Shown: positions 25,405-35,776, numbered from the stretch's first letter. The stretch: DNA of 41,002 nucleotides from Henriciella sp. (GCA_012960415.1 DUBH01000067.1:30905-71906); one strand, 5' to 3'. Program-made: numbers and translations. The notes: a model not told the origin generated them from the letters alone.

Positions 25405-26289
25405 ATGTCGGAAAATTCGCTTCATGGCGGCATCGATGCAGGCGGCACCACCTTCAAGTGCGGGCTCGCTGATGCGTCCGGCAATCTTATCAACACACAT
25501 CGCGTGCAAGTGACCACGCCGGAAGAAACGCTCGCTGCCGCCGCGGGCTGGTTCGCGTCGAACGCACGCTCTGGCAGCCTGAAGACCTTCGGCATTGCCA
25601 GCTTCGGCCCGATCGATGTCGATTCGCGCTCGGCAAGCTATGGCACGATTACCGGGTCGGCAAAGCCGGGTTGGTCCGGCATGAACCTCCGCGGGCATTT
25701 TGCCGATGCACTCGGCCTGCCCGTCACCGTGGACACGGATGTGAACGGCGCCCTCCTCGCTGAAATGATACTAGGCGCAGCGTTGGACTGCAGTTCTGCC
25801 GCCTATGTCACCGTGGGAACGGGCATCGGGGCCGGGCTCTTTGCCAATGGCGGCTTTCTGGGCCGGCCCTCACACCCTGAATTTGGCCATATCGCATTGC
25901 GGCGTCACCCCAGCGACGGGGACTTCAAGAGCGTCTGCCCTTTCCACGACGATTGTCTGGAAGGCCTCGCCTCGGTTCGCGCCATTCGTGCGCGGGCCAA
26001 TGCGCCGGAAGACCTTCCCGCTGATCACCCCGTCTGGGATATTGCTGCCGACTATCTTGCGCAGGCGGCCCGCACCCTCACCCTCTCCTTCCGTCCGGAA
26101 CGGATCATCCTTGGCGGCGGGCTGATGCTCGCTCCGCACCTGATTTCCCGCATACATAAGGCCTTCGACCAACAGATGGGTGGCTATCTGGAACACGTCC
26201 CCTCCAGTGAGCTGATCACCACGCCGGGCCTTGGCGACAATGCCGGGCTCATCGGCGCCATCCTGCTCGGTCAGCAAGACGCGCAGTGA
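25405..26289 (+). CDS. ROK family sugar kinase (fructokinase-type)
   Basis: A 294-residue ATP-dependent sugar kinase of the ROK family. GGIDAGGTTFKCGL at residues 8-21 binds phosphate of ATP. The catalytic aspartate is D112 in VDTDVNGA. The ROK zinc site is complete: H162 (EFGHIALRRH), C178, H181 and C184 in VCPFHDDCLEG. The sequence FGHIALRRHPSD...VCPFHDDCLEGLAS is like that of bacterial ROK fructokinases, so fructose or mannose is a likely substrate, though glucose or another hexose cannot be excluded. It sits 84 bases upstream of the CoA-transferase gene. Confidence 0.88.
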   Translation: MSENSLHGGIDAGGTTFKCGLADASGNLINTHRVQVTTPEETLAAAAGWFASNARSGSLKTFGIASFGPIDVDSRSASYGTITGSAKPGWSGMNLRGHFADALGLPVTVDTDVNGALLAEMILGAALDCSSAAYVTVGTGIGAGLFANGGFLGRPSHPEFGHIALRRHPSDGDFKSVCPFHDDCLEGLASVRAIRARANAPEDLPADHPVWDIAADYLAQAARTLTLSFRPERIILGGGLMLAPHLISRIHKAFDQQMGGYLEHVPSSELITTPGLGDNAGLIGAILLGQQDAQ

Positions 26290-26373
26290 GCGTACGCAGG
26301 GTCAGCCTGTGCTGAAATGAACTCCCGGTCTAAAACGCTTGCAGCAAAAAAAGACCAAGAGGGAGCATGCGTC

Positions 26374-27552
26374 ATGGACATAAAGGGATTTCCACTCGAA
26401 GGGCTGAAAGTCCTTGATCTTTCACGCGTTCTTGCAGGCCCTTTCGCGACCCGCATGCTATCGGACCTTGGCGCCGACGTCCTCAAGATCGAACCGCCTG
26501 AAGGCGATGTCACGCGCCATTTTGGCAAGTCAGATAACGGCGTCGCAGGCTTCTACCTTCAGCAGAATATCGGCAAGCGGAACATCTGCATCGACCTCAA
26601 GGCCGACGGCGCGCGTGAGCTGGTGCTCGACCTCTGCCGCGAAGCTGACATGCTGGTGGAGAATTTCCGCCCCGGCGTGATGAAACGCTTCGGCCTCGAC
26701 TGGGAGAGCGTCCACGCGGTCAATCCAAAGCTCGTCATGCTATCGATTTCCGGCTTTGGTCAGACCGGCCCAGAGAGCAAGCGCGCGGCCTATGCGCCGG
26801 TCGTCCATGCCGAAACCGGCCTCATCGCCCGGCAGGCCGAGATCAGCGGCGGACCGGCAACCGACCTGCAATACTCACTGGCCGACTCCTATAGCTCTCT
26901 GCACGGGCTAGTCGGTCTGCTCGCCGCCCTGCGCGTCGCTGAAAAGACAGGCGAAGGCCAGCACGTCGACATCGCCATGATCAATGTCGTTCACGCGACT
27001 GACGACTACGCCCACTGGGCGCTGGACGGTGTCTGGCCAAAGCCGAAGGAGAACCAGGTCTGGGACGCACCGGAGGGCAAACGCATCCTGATCGCGTCCG
27101 ACATGAAATGGATCTGGATCGTGCTGTCGAAAAAGGCTGGCCTCGTCGACCCGACGCCGAAAGGCGCAAGCCTCGAAGAGAAAGTCGCTGCCCGCCACAA
27201 GGCCGTCACCGAACACATCCTCTCCTATCCAAGCTTTGAGTCGCTCACCAAAGCGCTGGACGGGATGAACCTCGCCTGGGGTCTGGTGCGCAAGTTCGGC
27301 GAGGAATCCTTCTCGCAGACCAGCGTCGGGCCGAATGGCATTCTGGTCGATGTCGAAGACGACAAGGGCAATGCCCGCCGCACAGTCCAGTCGCCCTATA
27401 AATTCTCTCAGTCGAAGAGCGGCATCACCGCAGGCATGCGCCCACCACGCCGGGGCGAGCACAATGTCGATGCGCTAAAAGACTGGATTGGTGCCGATGA
27501 GGCCCGCGTCTCTGAGCTGACGGACAAAGGCATCCTGCTCAGCGAAAGCTGA
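26374..27552 (+). CDS. CaiB/BaiF family CoA-transferase (family III)
   Basis: A 392-residue class III CoA-transferase, which moves coenzyme A between acids through an enzyme-bound anhydride. I chose ATG 26374, with GAGGGAG eight bases before it; the frame begins at 26317 but that leader has no RBS. Landmarks: GLKVLDLSRVLAGPFATRMLSDLGADVLKIE at the start and the catalytic aspartate D171 in SLADSYSSLHG, equivalent to Asp169 of formyl-CoA transferase. The C-terminal part ends with PPRRGEHN. Members act on carnitine, bile acids, succinyl-benzoate and other acids; substrate unknown. The adjacent ROK and acyl-CoA dehydrogenase genes are not on one transcript with it. It converges with the histidine kinase gene, 13 bases apart. 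Confidence 0.9.
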   Translation: MDIKGFPLEGLKVLDLSRVLAGPFATRMLSDLGADVLKIEPPEGDVTRHFGKSDNGVAGFYLQQNIGKRNICIDLKADGARELVLDLCREADMLVENFRPGVMKRFGLDWESVHAVNPKLVMLSISGFGQTGPESKRAAYAPVVHAETGLIARQAEISGGPATDLQYSLADSYSSLHGLVGLLAALRVAEKTGEGQHVDIAMINVVHATDDYAHWALDGVWPKPKENQVWDAPEGKRILIASDMKWIWIVLSKKAGLVDPTPKGASLEEKVAARHKAVTEHILSYPSFESLTKALDGMNLAWGLVRKFGEESFSQTSVGPNGILVDVEDDKGNARRTVQSPYKFSQSKSGITAGMRPPRRGEHNVDALKDWIGADEARVSELTDKGILLSES

Positions 27553-27565
27553 GCGATCGTCGCAC

Positions 27566-28609
27566 TCAGACAGGGATATTGAGTTCGAACGAGGTCAGGT
27601 CAGCATCGGACTTTGCCGAGAGTTCGCCGCCATGCGCCTCTGCGATCTGCGCCGAGATATAGAGACCCAGCCCAAGACCATGCGGGCTGTTGCGGGAGTC
27701 GCCTTTAAAGAAAGGTTGAAACAGGTTTTCCCGTGCCGCCTCCGGGATCTCTTCGCCCGTATTGGCGACAGTGATTATCAGCCGATTGTCTGAATTGCGC
27801 GCCGTAATCTGTATTGGCTCGCCCGGTAGACCGTGTGTGACCGAGTTCCCAACCAGATTCGACAGGACCTGCATGATGCGCGGCGCATCACAATCAATCT
27901 TACCGTCCAGCGCCGTATCGATCTCGATATTGGCGTGGGGATAGGTGTTGCGTATTTCGTCAACCACTTCGACAATCTGCTGGTCGAGATCCGAATGGGC
28001 CAGGCGCTCAAGACCGATCCCGTCGCCGAGTCGCACCCGCGCGAAATCCATCATGTTCTGGATGAGCTCGGACATCCGGCCGGAGCTGGCTTTCATCCCC
28101 TGCAGAACGCGGGCGCTGCGATCATCCTGAGCCGAGCGCGACAGCAGACGAATGCCGGAAATCATGGAACTTAGCGGATTTCGGAGATCATGACCGAGAA
28201 TAGCGAGGAATTGCTCCCTGAGCTCGGCTTCGGCCTGCTGATCCAGGATTGTCTGGACCCGCATCTTTTCTTCGGTGATGTCGCGAACGGTACAGAAAAA
28301 CTGCTCACCTTCCGGAACAGCATTCCAGGAGAACCAGATATACCCGCCATCCTTGCGGCGGTAGCGATTTTCGAACCGGAGAACAGGCTTTCCGGTCATC
28401 ATCTCTGAAAACCCTTCATTGGATCGATCGACATCGTCCGGATGCAGAAATTTCAGATAGGACTCGCCAACTATTTCCTCGCGGTCCCAGCCCAGAGCCG
28501 TTGTCCAGGCCGGATTGACGGCGACAAACCGCCCATCCCTGTCGAGAATACAAATAGGATCAGGCGTGACTCGCCACGTCCGGGTCGCGATATAATTTTC
28601 TTCTAACAC
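27566..28609 (-). CDS. PAS-domain sensor histidine kinase (orphan)
   Basis: A 347-residue soluble-looking histidine kinase without transmembrane segments. A PAS/PAC domain (about residues 10-115, DRDGRFVAVNPAWTTALGWDREEI and FENRYRRKDGGYIWFSWNAV) leads into the dimerisation domain with the phospho-acceptor H140 in FLAILGHDLRNPL. The ATP domain has the N-box N255 (LSNLVGNSVTHG), a G1-like VANTGEEIPE, an F-box FQPFFKGD and a G2 GLGLGLYI. The start is GTG 28609 with GGAGG five bases upstream. No response regulator is adjacent, so its partner is unknown. A 282-base gap with inverted repeats lies upstream. Confidence 0.92.
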   Translation of the reverse strand: MLEENYIATRTWRVTPDPICILDRDGRFVAVNPAWTTALGWDREEIVGESYLKFLHPDDVDRSNEGFSEMMTGKPVLRFENRYRRKDGGYIWFSWNAVPEGEQFFCTVRDITEEKMRVQTILDQQAEAELREQFLAILGHDLRNPLSSMISGIRLLSRSAQDDRSARVLQGMKASSGRMSELIQNMMDFARVRLGDGIGLERLAHSDLDQQIVEVVDEIRNTYPHANIEIDTALDGKIDCDAPRIMQVLSNLVGNSVTHGLPGEPIQITARNSDNRLIITVANTGEEIPEAARENLFQPFFKGDSRNSPHGLGLGLYISAQIAEAHGGELSAKSDADLTSFELNIPV

Positions 28610-28891
28610 CCTGACCTCCAGCGACGAACGCCTACTAGATCAGGTTTTCGGCCGTTTGGACAGGGATTGTCCGTAGAAGAGACTTCGGGACAATCGCCCA
28701 GATCAATAATGATGACAGGTGTTTTGGACCACTTTTGCCTTAACATAAGTTAAGCCTGTCTCGGGATCGCAATAGTGGCGCGGGCTTGGGAAAGCAGATA
28801 AAAAAGGCCCGGGCAAACCACATCGCCCGGGCCCTTCTGCAAAAAACGTCAACGCTCTTCTGCCAGAACCAGAGCGTTTATGTCCAAACCT
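28610..28891. other. Non-coding region with inverted repeats
   Basis: No open reading frame worth calling. It holds three structures: GATTGTCC (28665-28672) with GGACAATC (28688-28695), a perfect 8-bp inverted repeat 16-43 bases into the region; CTTAAC/GTTAAG (28739-28744, 28749-28754) nested inside GACAGG/CCTGTC (28714-28719, 28755-28760); and a terminator hairpin at 28806-28833. Confidence 0.7.
28798..28833 (-). terminator. Terminator after nitronate monooxygenase-like gene
   Basis: GGCCCGGGC (28806-28814) pairs perfectly with GCCCGGGCC (28825-28833) around a ten-base loop. On the minus strand it is followed by TTTTTT, giving a standard rho-independent terminator for the gene ending at 28892. 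Confidence 0.85.
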
Positions 28892-29881
<990 letters not shown>

Positions 29882-30029
29882 TCAAATCATGTTTTCCCGC
29901 CCTTGATAGGACAATCACTCGGCCCTGCGAAGGATTGCCCTCGCGGCAGCAAATCACCCGCCCCTTGCACTCGCTACAGGACAGTCCATTCTTGCCCGAG
30001 ATAAAAGATTTAAGGGAAGGACCGACCCC

Positions 30030-31112
30030 ATGGCTGACGTCAGCGAGCTCTGGATCAATAGAACCGACTATCGGAAGACGAAACCCGTCACCCGGCCACA
30101 AGCCCCGCTTGAAGACGGACAGGTCCGGGTCGCCATAGACAAGTTCGCGATCACCTCGAACAATGTAAGCTATGCAATCTCCGGTGACGCCATCGGCTAT
30201 TGGCGGTTCTTTCCTGCCGAGGAAGGCTGGGGCAAGGTCACCGTCTGGGGCTTTGGCGATGTCGTTGAATCGCGCAGCCCGGATATCGCTGTGGGCGAAC
30301 GTCTCTATGGTTTCTTCCCGATGGCCAACGAAACCGTGCTCACCGTGGGCAGCGTCAAGGATGACTATTTCATGGACGCCGCCCCGCACCGCGCGGACCT
30401 TGCTGCCGTTTATAACCAGTATCGCCGCCTTGCCGGAGAGCCAGAAGCCCTGCGCACAATGGAAGATGAGCGCAGCCTCTACTTTCCGCTCTTCATTACT
30501 TCCTTCGTTCTTTACGACTATCTGACCGACAATGATTATTTCGGCGCTGAGCAGGTCGTGATCGGCTCGGTTTCATCGAAGACGGGCTTCGGGCTTGCCC
30601 AGTTCATCAAGGAAGATGGCAAGGCGGGCAAACGCGTGATCGGTCTCACGTCTGCGGGCAACAAGGCATTTGTCGAAAGCCTCGGCTGCTGCGACGAGGT
30701 CCTCCTCTATGGCGAGGAAGAGAGGATCGATCCGTCCGTGAAGACCGCCTATGTCGACATGTCCGGCAACCGCGATCTCACCGTCACCCTGCACAATCAC
30801 CTTCAGGAAAACATGGTCGAAAGCTGTATGGTTGGCGCGACCCATTGGGAGAGTGCGGGCCGGGCAAGCGGCCTGCCCGGCGCAGAGCCGCGCTTCTTCT
30901 TCGCGCCTTCGCAGATCGCGAAGCGCAACAAGGACTGGGGCCCCGGTGTCCTCTACACGAGGGCCAGCGACGCAAGCGCGCGTCTCGCCCGCGAGGCCTC
31001 AAAGGAAATCGAGATCGAACGGGTGAAAGGCGCCGATGCGGTCGCCGCAATCTGGCGCGACTTCCTCGACAATAAGGTCGCCCCGAGCCGCGGCATCATG
31101 GCATCGCTTTAG
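30030..31112 (+). CDS. DUF2855 family protein
   Basis: A 360-residue protein of the DUF2855 family, which has a medium-chain-dehydrogenase/quinone-oxidoreductase-like layout (N-terminal GroES-like part, C-terminal Rossmann part) but no defined activity. Landmarks: an N-terminal beta region with DKFAITSNNVSYAISGD, WRFFPAEEGWGKVTVWGFGDVVES, then SVSSKTGFGLAQFI in the cofactor region and VDMSGNRDL. A GGAAGGA precedes the ATG at 30030. It lies upstream of the PEPC-like gene on the same strand (gap 140 bases), and is divergent from the nitronate monooxygenase-like gene. Confidence 0.87.
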   Translation: MADVSELWINRTDYRKTKPVTRPQAPLEDGQVRVAIDKFAITSNNVSYAISGDAIGYWRFFPAEEGWGKVTVWGFGDVVESRSPDIAVGERLYGFFPMANETVLTVGSVKDDYFMDAAPHRADLAAVYNQYRRLAGEPEALRTMEDERSLYFPLFITSFVLYDYLTDNDYFGAEQVVIGSVSSKTGFGLAQFIKEDGKAGKRVIGLTSAGNKAFVESLGCCDEVLLYGEEERIDPSVKTAYVDMSGNRDLTVTLHNHLQENMVESCMVGATHWESAGRASGLPGAEPRFFFAPSQIAKRNKDWGPGVLYTRASDASARLAREASKEIEIERVKGADAVAAIWRDFLDNKVAPSRGIMASL

Positions 31113-31252
31113 CGATCTCTGCGCTGTCGGCAGGCAGATGCAGGATCGGTCCCGCGCCTGCCCTCCCTCAGCCTTGACCGGCACTGGTCAGACCGTCCTG
31201 CTGAACAAGATGAGCGTTCAGACGCTATCTTGCTTTCAGGGAGACCGACAAT

Positions 31253-34072
31253 ATGCCGACCAGAAAGACGCCGCTCGACCCGGCCCGCATCCGCAAGTTC
31301 CTGCGCGACCACGCCGAGGGCATTGATCGCGACCCGCTGACCAATTCGGTTTTCTCCTTTGCCCTTCAGCTTTTTCAGGACCTTGAGGCCGGCCGCACCA
31401 GCCTCTCCAGCGTCGCAGAAACGGTGGACGTGCTGCACTTCGATCTCCTGCAGGCACGCGCCGACCAGTTCAGGGCGCAGCACACTGAGATCGGCAAACC
31501 GAAGGATGCGTTCGCCGGCGTCGGCGCGCAACTCTCTGCCCTCGCCAAGTCGGACCCTGACCGTTTTCGCGAAACCGTAACGCGGCATGCTGGCGGTATT
31601 GTCTTTACCGCTCACCCGACTTTCGCTCTCTCCCAGCGCCTGCGCCGTGCCTTCGCCGCCTATGCAAGCCAGCCCGGCAAAGGCGAACTCGCCACCCTCA
31701 AATCCGCCGCCAGCGATCCCCAACCAGACTGGCCCGACCAGATCACGCTCAGACATGAGCATGAAGAAGCGCAGGACGCGATTGCGAACGCGCAGGACGC
31801 CGCCGGCCACTATGCCAGCCTCATTGTCGAAACAGCCCGAACATCCCTCGATAACTGGCGCGGCCTGCGCCCGGTCCTGCCAACACTTGCAAGCTGGGTC
31901 GGCTATGACCTCGATGGACGCACCGACATTCACTGGTCGCAATCCATCACGCTACGCCTTCGCGAGAAGGCCGCCCAGCTCGCCTATTATCGCGGGCGTC
32001 TTTCCAATTTCGACGAGTTCGAGACGCTTAAGGCTCTAGAGGAACGGCTCGCCGCTGCGCAGGCCCATACCGAAGCAGCCGCCGGAAGATTCGGCCAGGA
32101 CCTCTCAGACCCGGACGTTCTCAGCGACGCCGCCAACTTCCTGACAGCCGCCTCGGACGCGAAAATCACCGACGCGGCCACCCTGACCGATCCACTGACG
32201 ACGCTCATCGAAGACGCTGAGACGCCAGATGAGACAGCAGCCGCCCTGATGATCCTGCGCGCCGAAATTGATGCGCTCCAGCTCGGCACCGCCCGCATCC
32301 ATCTTCGCGTGAACGCTGCGCAGGTGCGCACCGTCCTTCAGCGCGATCTCGACCTTGAAACCGAAGACAGTGAGCTTGGCCGCCTTGCGCTCAGCAAGCT
32401 GTCAAAGATGGCGGGCAAAACAGAGGTGCGCCCCGTCAATTTCGCAGACCTCTTCCTCGAACAGTCCACCGCCCGGCGCCAGTTCATGATGTGCGCGCAG
32501 ATCCTGAAACATGTCGATGCAGGCTCACCCATCCGCTTCCTCATCGCAGAGAGCGAAAACCCGGCAACCGTCATGGGCGCGCTGCACCTTGCCCGCCAGT
32601 ACGGCGTGGATCATGCCCTCGACATCTCACCGCTCTTTGAAACACCAGAAGCCCTCGAAACCGGCGGGCGTTTTGTCGAACGCCTGCTCGAGGAGGCTGC
32701 CTTCAGGGACTATGTCAAAACTCGCGGCTATCTCTCTATCCAGCTTGGCTTTTCCGACTCTGGCCGCTTCATCGGTCAGGTCGCCGGCAATATGGCGATT
32801 GAGCGGATACACAGCCTGATCGGACGCGCGCTCGGCGAAGTCCTGCCCGGCACGGGCCTTCTAGTCTTCAATACGCATGGCGAGTCCATCGGACGCGGCG
32901 CCTATCCCGGCAGCTTCCAGCAGCGCCACGATCATTTGTTGACGCCATGGACGCGCGGTGAGCTCCTCGCCCGCGACATCCAGCCCATCCACGAAGTGAG
33001 CTTTCAGGGCGGCGACGGTTTTCTTCATTTCGCCACGCCAGAGCTGTCGCGCGCGACCTATGCCGCCTTCTGCGAACACATCCTGTCAGAGCCAGCCTCT
33101 ACCGATGACGACGCGTTCTATACCCAGACCGACTTTGTCTGGGATGCCTATCGCGCGCTTCGAAACTGGCATGAGACGCTGTTTGTCGACCGCGACTATG
33201 AGAAGATGCTGGGCGGTTTCACCTCCGGCTTTCTGGTCAAGGCTGGCTCGCGCCCGGTAAAACGCGCGGGCGGACCAAGCGGGCCATCTGCCATCCGGGC
33301 CATCTCGCACAATGCCATGCTCCAGCAGCTTGGCGTGCCGCTGAATTCCGCCTGCGGGATCGGCTCTGCCATGCCGCGAGAGAAAGAGCGGATGCGCGAC
33401 ATCATCAATGCTTCGCCGCGCCTTCATGCCCTCATCATGCTGGCCACCCGTGCCCGGATGCTGACCAGCCTGCCAGTCCTTCGCGGCTATGCAAGTGTCT
33501 TCGACCCGCATGTCTGGCTCGCTGTGTCCCGTCATGGCGACGTCTCACAGGCCAGCGCCCTTCGCCGCGTCGCAGATACGCTCGGTGAGAATCATACAGC
33601 TGCCAGCCTTCAGAAAATCGCCAACCGACTAAGCGTGGACCTGATCGAGTTTGATACACTGATCGCCTCGCTCGATGATGCGCCCAGCGTCGAGAGCCGG
33701 CATGAGAACCGGCTGGACTTCCATGCTCTCCACGCCATCCGCCAGGCTCTGATGCTTTACGCGCTCAGCCTGACAGGCCGTCTCAGCGATCTCTCGGCGC
33801 GCCACGATACCAGCCGCAGCGACATCATTTCGCTCGTTCTCGACATGCGGATCGATGATGCTGCCGACCTCCTGGAGACGATCTACCCACCGTCTCGCGG
33901 CGAAACTGACATATTTCAGGGCATGGTCGAACCCGGCTATGAAAGCGGCGCACCAAGTCAGGCAGGCTATGATCGCCTCCATCAGGAGTTGATAGAACCA
34001 CTCCGCCAGTGTGGGTCGCTTATCTCAAGGCTTTCAATAGCCACCAGCCATGCCTTCGGGGCATGGGGCTAG
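31253..34072 (+). CDS. Divergent phosphoenolpyruvate carboxylase-like protein
   Basis: A 939-residue protein with the overall length and motif order of bacterial PEP carboxylase, but unusual at key positions. The first catalytic motif is kept as TAHPTF (H121, E. coli H138). The motif YSDSAKDAG reads FSDSGRFIG, so the catalytic Lys (E. coli K546) is R505. The mobile loop FHGRGGSIGRGG reads FNTHGESIGRGA, so the first Arg (E. coli R581) is a His and the first His (H579) is Asn, while the last Arg (E. coli R587) is retained as R548. GSRPVKR (R667) and the second arginine (R682) are kept. The C-terminus ends in FGAWG instead of the usual NTG. AGGGAG lies nine bases before the ATG. It sits 195 bases upstream of pfaD. 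Activity as PEPC is doubtful. Confidence 0.82.
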   Translation: MPTRKTPLDPARIRKFLRDHAEGIDRDPLTNSVFSFALQLFQDLEAGRTSLSSVAETVDVLHFDLLQARADQFRAQHTEIGKPKDAFAGVGAQLSALAKSDPDRFRETVTRHAGGIVFTAHPTFALSQRLRRAFAAYASQPGKGELATLKSAASDPQPDWPDQITLRHEHEEAQDAIANAQDAAGHYASLIVETARTSLDNWRGLRPVLPTLASWVGYDLDGRTDIHWSQSITLRLREKAAQLAYYRGRLSNFDEFETLKALEERLAAAQAHTEAAAGRFGQDLSDPDVLSDAANFLTAASDAKITDAATLTDPLTTLIEDAETPDETAAALMILRAEIDALQLGTARIHLRVNAAQVRTVLQRDLDLETEDSELGRLALSKLSKMAGKTEVRPVNFADLFLEQSTARRQFMMCAQILKHVDAGSPIRFLIAESENPATVMGALHLARQYGVDHALDISPLFETPEALETGGRFVERLLEEAAFRDYVKTRGYLSIQLGFSDSGRFIGQVAGNMAIERIHSLIGRALGEVLPGTGLLVFNTHGESIGRGAYPGSFQQRHDHLLTPWTRGELLARDIQPIHEVSFQGGDGFLHFATPELSRATYAAFCEHILSEPASTDDDAFYTQTDFVWDAYRALRNWHETLFVDRDYEKMLGGFTSGFLVKAGSRPVKRAGGPSGPSAIRAISHNAMLQQLGVPLNSACGIGSAMPREKERMRDIINASPRLHALIMLATRARMLTSLPVLRGYASVFDPHVWLAVSRHGDVSQASALRRVADTLGENHTAASLQKIANRLSVDLIEFDTLIASLDDAPSVESRHENRLDFHALHAIRQALMLYALSLTGRLSDLSARHDTSRSDIISLVLDMRIDDAADLLETIYPPSRGETDIFQGMVEPGYESGAPSQAGYDRLHQELIEPLRQCGSLISRLSIATSHAFGAWG

Positions 34073-34119
34073 CCCGGGTTTTCGACCTTATATACATATC
34101 TATGCAGCCGCTCATTCTG

Positions 34120-34164
34120 TTGCAATTGCAATAGGTTGAGCAAAATCGTGACATCTGCGTCACG
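34120..34164. promoter_or_regulatory. Two palindromes in the region upstream of pfaD
   Basis: The 195-base gap between the PEPC-like gene and pfaD (34073-34267) is locally AT-rich and has no gene. It contains a perfect 12-base palindrome TTGCAATTGCAA (34120-34131) and a perfect 6-bp inverted repeat CGTGAC/GTCACG with six-base spacer (34147-34152, 34159-34164). These are typical operator shapes and suggest that pfaD-pfaA has its own regulated promoter. Confidence 0.5.
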
Positions 34165-34267
34165 TTTCTTGTCACTTTTGCTGCGCATGCGAAAAAGACT
34201 GGCTGGAACATTGCAAGAAAGGCCAAATCGCGCTCTAATCCACAACCTGTAGGGGAATAGCTGACGG

Positions 34268-35776
34268 ATGCGGATTCAGCATTGGGAACCCAGTCATCAT
34301 AGCGGCCCGGCCATGAAGGTTGAGACGCGCCAGCCCCCCTTAACCAAACAAGGCTCTGAAAACGACACGGCAGCGGTCTATGCAGACTGGCTGGGCGATC
34401 ACGCATTCACCAAGACCCATGGTAGCCGCTTTGCCTATATCGTCGGTGAGATGGCGCGCGGCATCGCAACGCCGCACATGGTCATCGCGGCTGTGCAGGC
34501 GGGTCTGGTCGGCTTCTATGGAAGCGCTGGCCTCAAGCCGGACACCATCGCCGCAGGTCTTGATGAGATTGAGGCCGCCCTCGGCAAAGGCGCGCCTGCC
34601 TGGGGGGCCAACCTCATCCATACGCCGCAGCAGCCGGGCTATGAGCGTGCCGTCGTTGACCTCTTCCTCTCGCGAGGTGTCGCCCGCGTCTCTGCCTCTG
34701 CCTTCATGCAGCTGTCGCCCGAAATCGTCCGATACAGCGCCGCTGGCCTGTCGCGCGCCGCCGATGGCAGCATCCAGCGCAGCACCTACGTCTTCGCCAA
34801 GGTCTCGCGCGCAGAAGTTGCGCGCCAGTTCATGGCCCCTGCTCCCGATGCCATTCTGAAACAGCTCGTCTCCCGGGGGGACATCACACGCGAGCAGGCC
34901 GAGATCGCCGCGAGCGTCCCGGTTGCTCTCGACATTACCGCCGAAGCCGATAGCGGCGGGCATACTGACAATCGCGCCGCCGGTCCGCTCTTCTCCTCAC
35001 TGGTTCAGGCGCGCCGCCAGGTCTGCGAAGAGCATGGCATCAACGCCGACGATATCCGCATCGGCCTTGGCGGTGGGATCGGCACACCCTGGGCAGCAGC
35101 CGCAGCCTTCCAGATGGGCGCGGCCTATATCATTACCGGATCAGTCAATCAGGCCGCGGTCGAATCCGGCCTCTCGCTGGCCGGGCGCAAACTGCTGGCG
35201 GATGCAGGCCCGGCTGACGTCTCGATGGCTCCGGCCGCCGACATGTTCGAACAGGGCGTAGAGGTTCAGGTGCTAAAGCGCGGGACGCTTTTCGCCATGC
35301 GCGGCAAACGCATGCGCGAGATCTACAGGACACGCACCAGCTTTGCCGACTGCACGCCGCAGGAACAGGCCTTCATCGAAACCGCGCTTGGTGAGCCCTA
35401 CGCTGCCGCATGGGAGAAGACCCGCGCCTATATGAGCGCGACCAATCCGAAAGAGCTCGCGAAAGCCGAAGCCGACCCGCGCCATCAGCTGGCGCTTGTC
35501 TTCCGGCGCTATCTTTTCTTTGGGGCGCAGTGGGCGCGTGAAGGCGATGAAACGCGCCTGCGCGACTACCAGATCTGGTGCGGCCCGGCGATGGGCGCCT
35601 TCAATGAATGGGTGAAGGGAAGCCCGCTCGAAGCGCTCGAGAACCGCACCGTCAAACAGATTGCGCTGAACCTCCTCGACGGGGCGGCTCATCTCACACG
35701 GCTCCAGGCGCGGCGCGCGTGCGGAGAGAACATTCCACAATCAGCTTTCGACTACAGGGCGGGGCTATTCGAATAA
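34268..35776 (+). CDS. pfaD: PfaD-type trans-acting enoyl reductase
   Basis: A 502-residue FMN-dependent enoyl reductase of the PfaD family, a 2-nitropropane-dioxygenase-like TIM barrel that reduces double bonds in the chain carried by Pfa polyunsaturated-fatty-acid synthases. Landmarks: AYIVGEMARGIATPHMVIAAVQAGLVGFYGSAGL, GANLIHTPQQPG, the phosphate site GLGGGIGTPWAAAAAFQMGAAYI, and the C-terminal WCGPAMGAFNEWVKGSPLE, a PfaD hallmark. It begins at ATG 34268; an internal ATG at 34313 is an alternative. The next gene starts 28 bases downstream, so pfaD and pfaA are one operon. Length agrees with PfaD rather than the smaller nitronate monooxygenases. Confidence 0.92.
   Translation: MRIQHWEPSHHSGPAMKVETRQPPLTKQGSENDTAAVYADWLGDHAFTKTHGSRFAYIVGEMARGIATPHMVIAAVQAGLVGFYGSAGLKPDTIAAGLDEIEAALGKGAPAWGANLIHTPQQPGYERAVVDLFLSRGVARVSASAFMQLSPEIVRYSAAGLSRAADGSIQRSTYVFAKVSRAEVARQFMAPAPDAILKQLVSRGDITREQAEIAASVPVALDITAEADSGGHTDNRAAGPLFSSLVQARRQVCEEHGINADDIRIGLGGGIGTPWAAAAAFQMGAAYIITGSVNQAAVESGLSLAGRKLLADAGPADVSMAPAADMFEQGVEVQVLKRGTLFAMRGKRMREIYRTRTSFADCTPQEQAFIETALGEPYAAAWEKTRAYMSATNPKELAKAEADPRHQLALVFRRYLFFGAQWAREGDETRLRDYQIWCGPAMGAFNEWVKGSPLEALENRTVKQIALNLLDGAAHLTRLQARRACGENIPQSAFDYRAGLFE

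Noticed and set aside
31177-31192. Small hairpin TGACC/GGTCA before the PEPC-like gene as a terminator
   Set aside because: Five base pairs without a T-tract are expected by chance in such GC-rich DNA.
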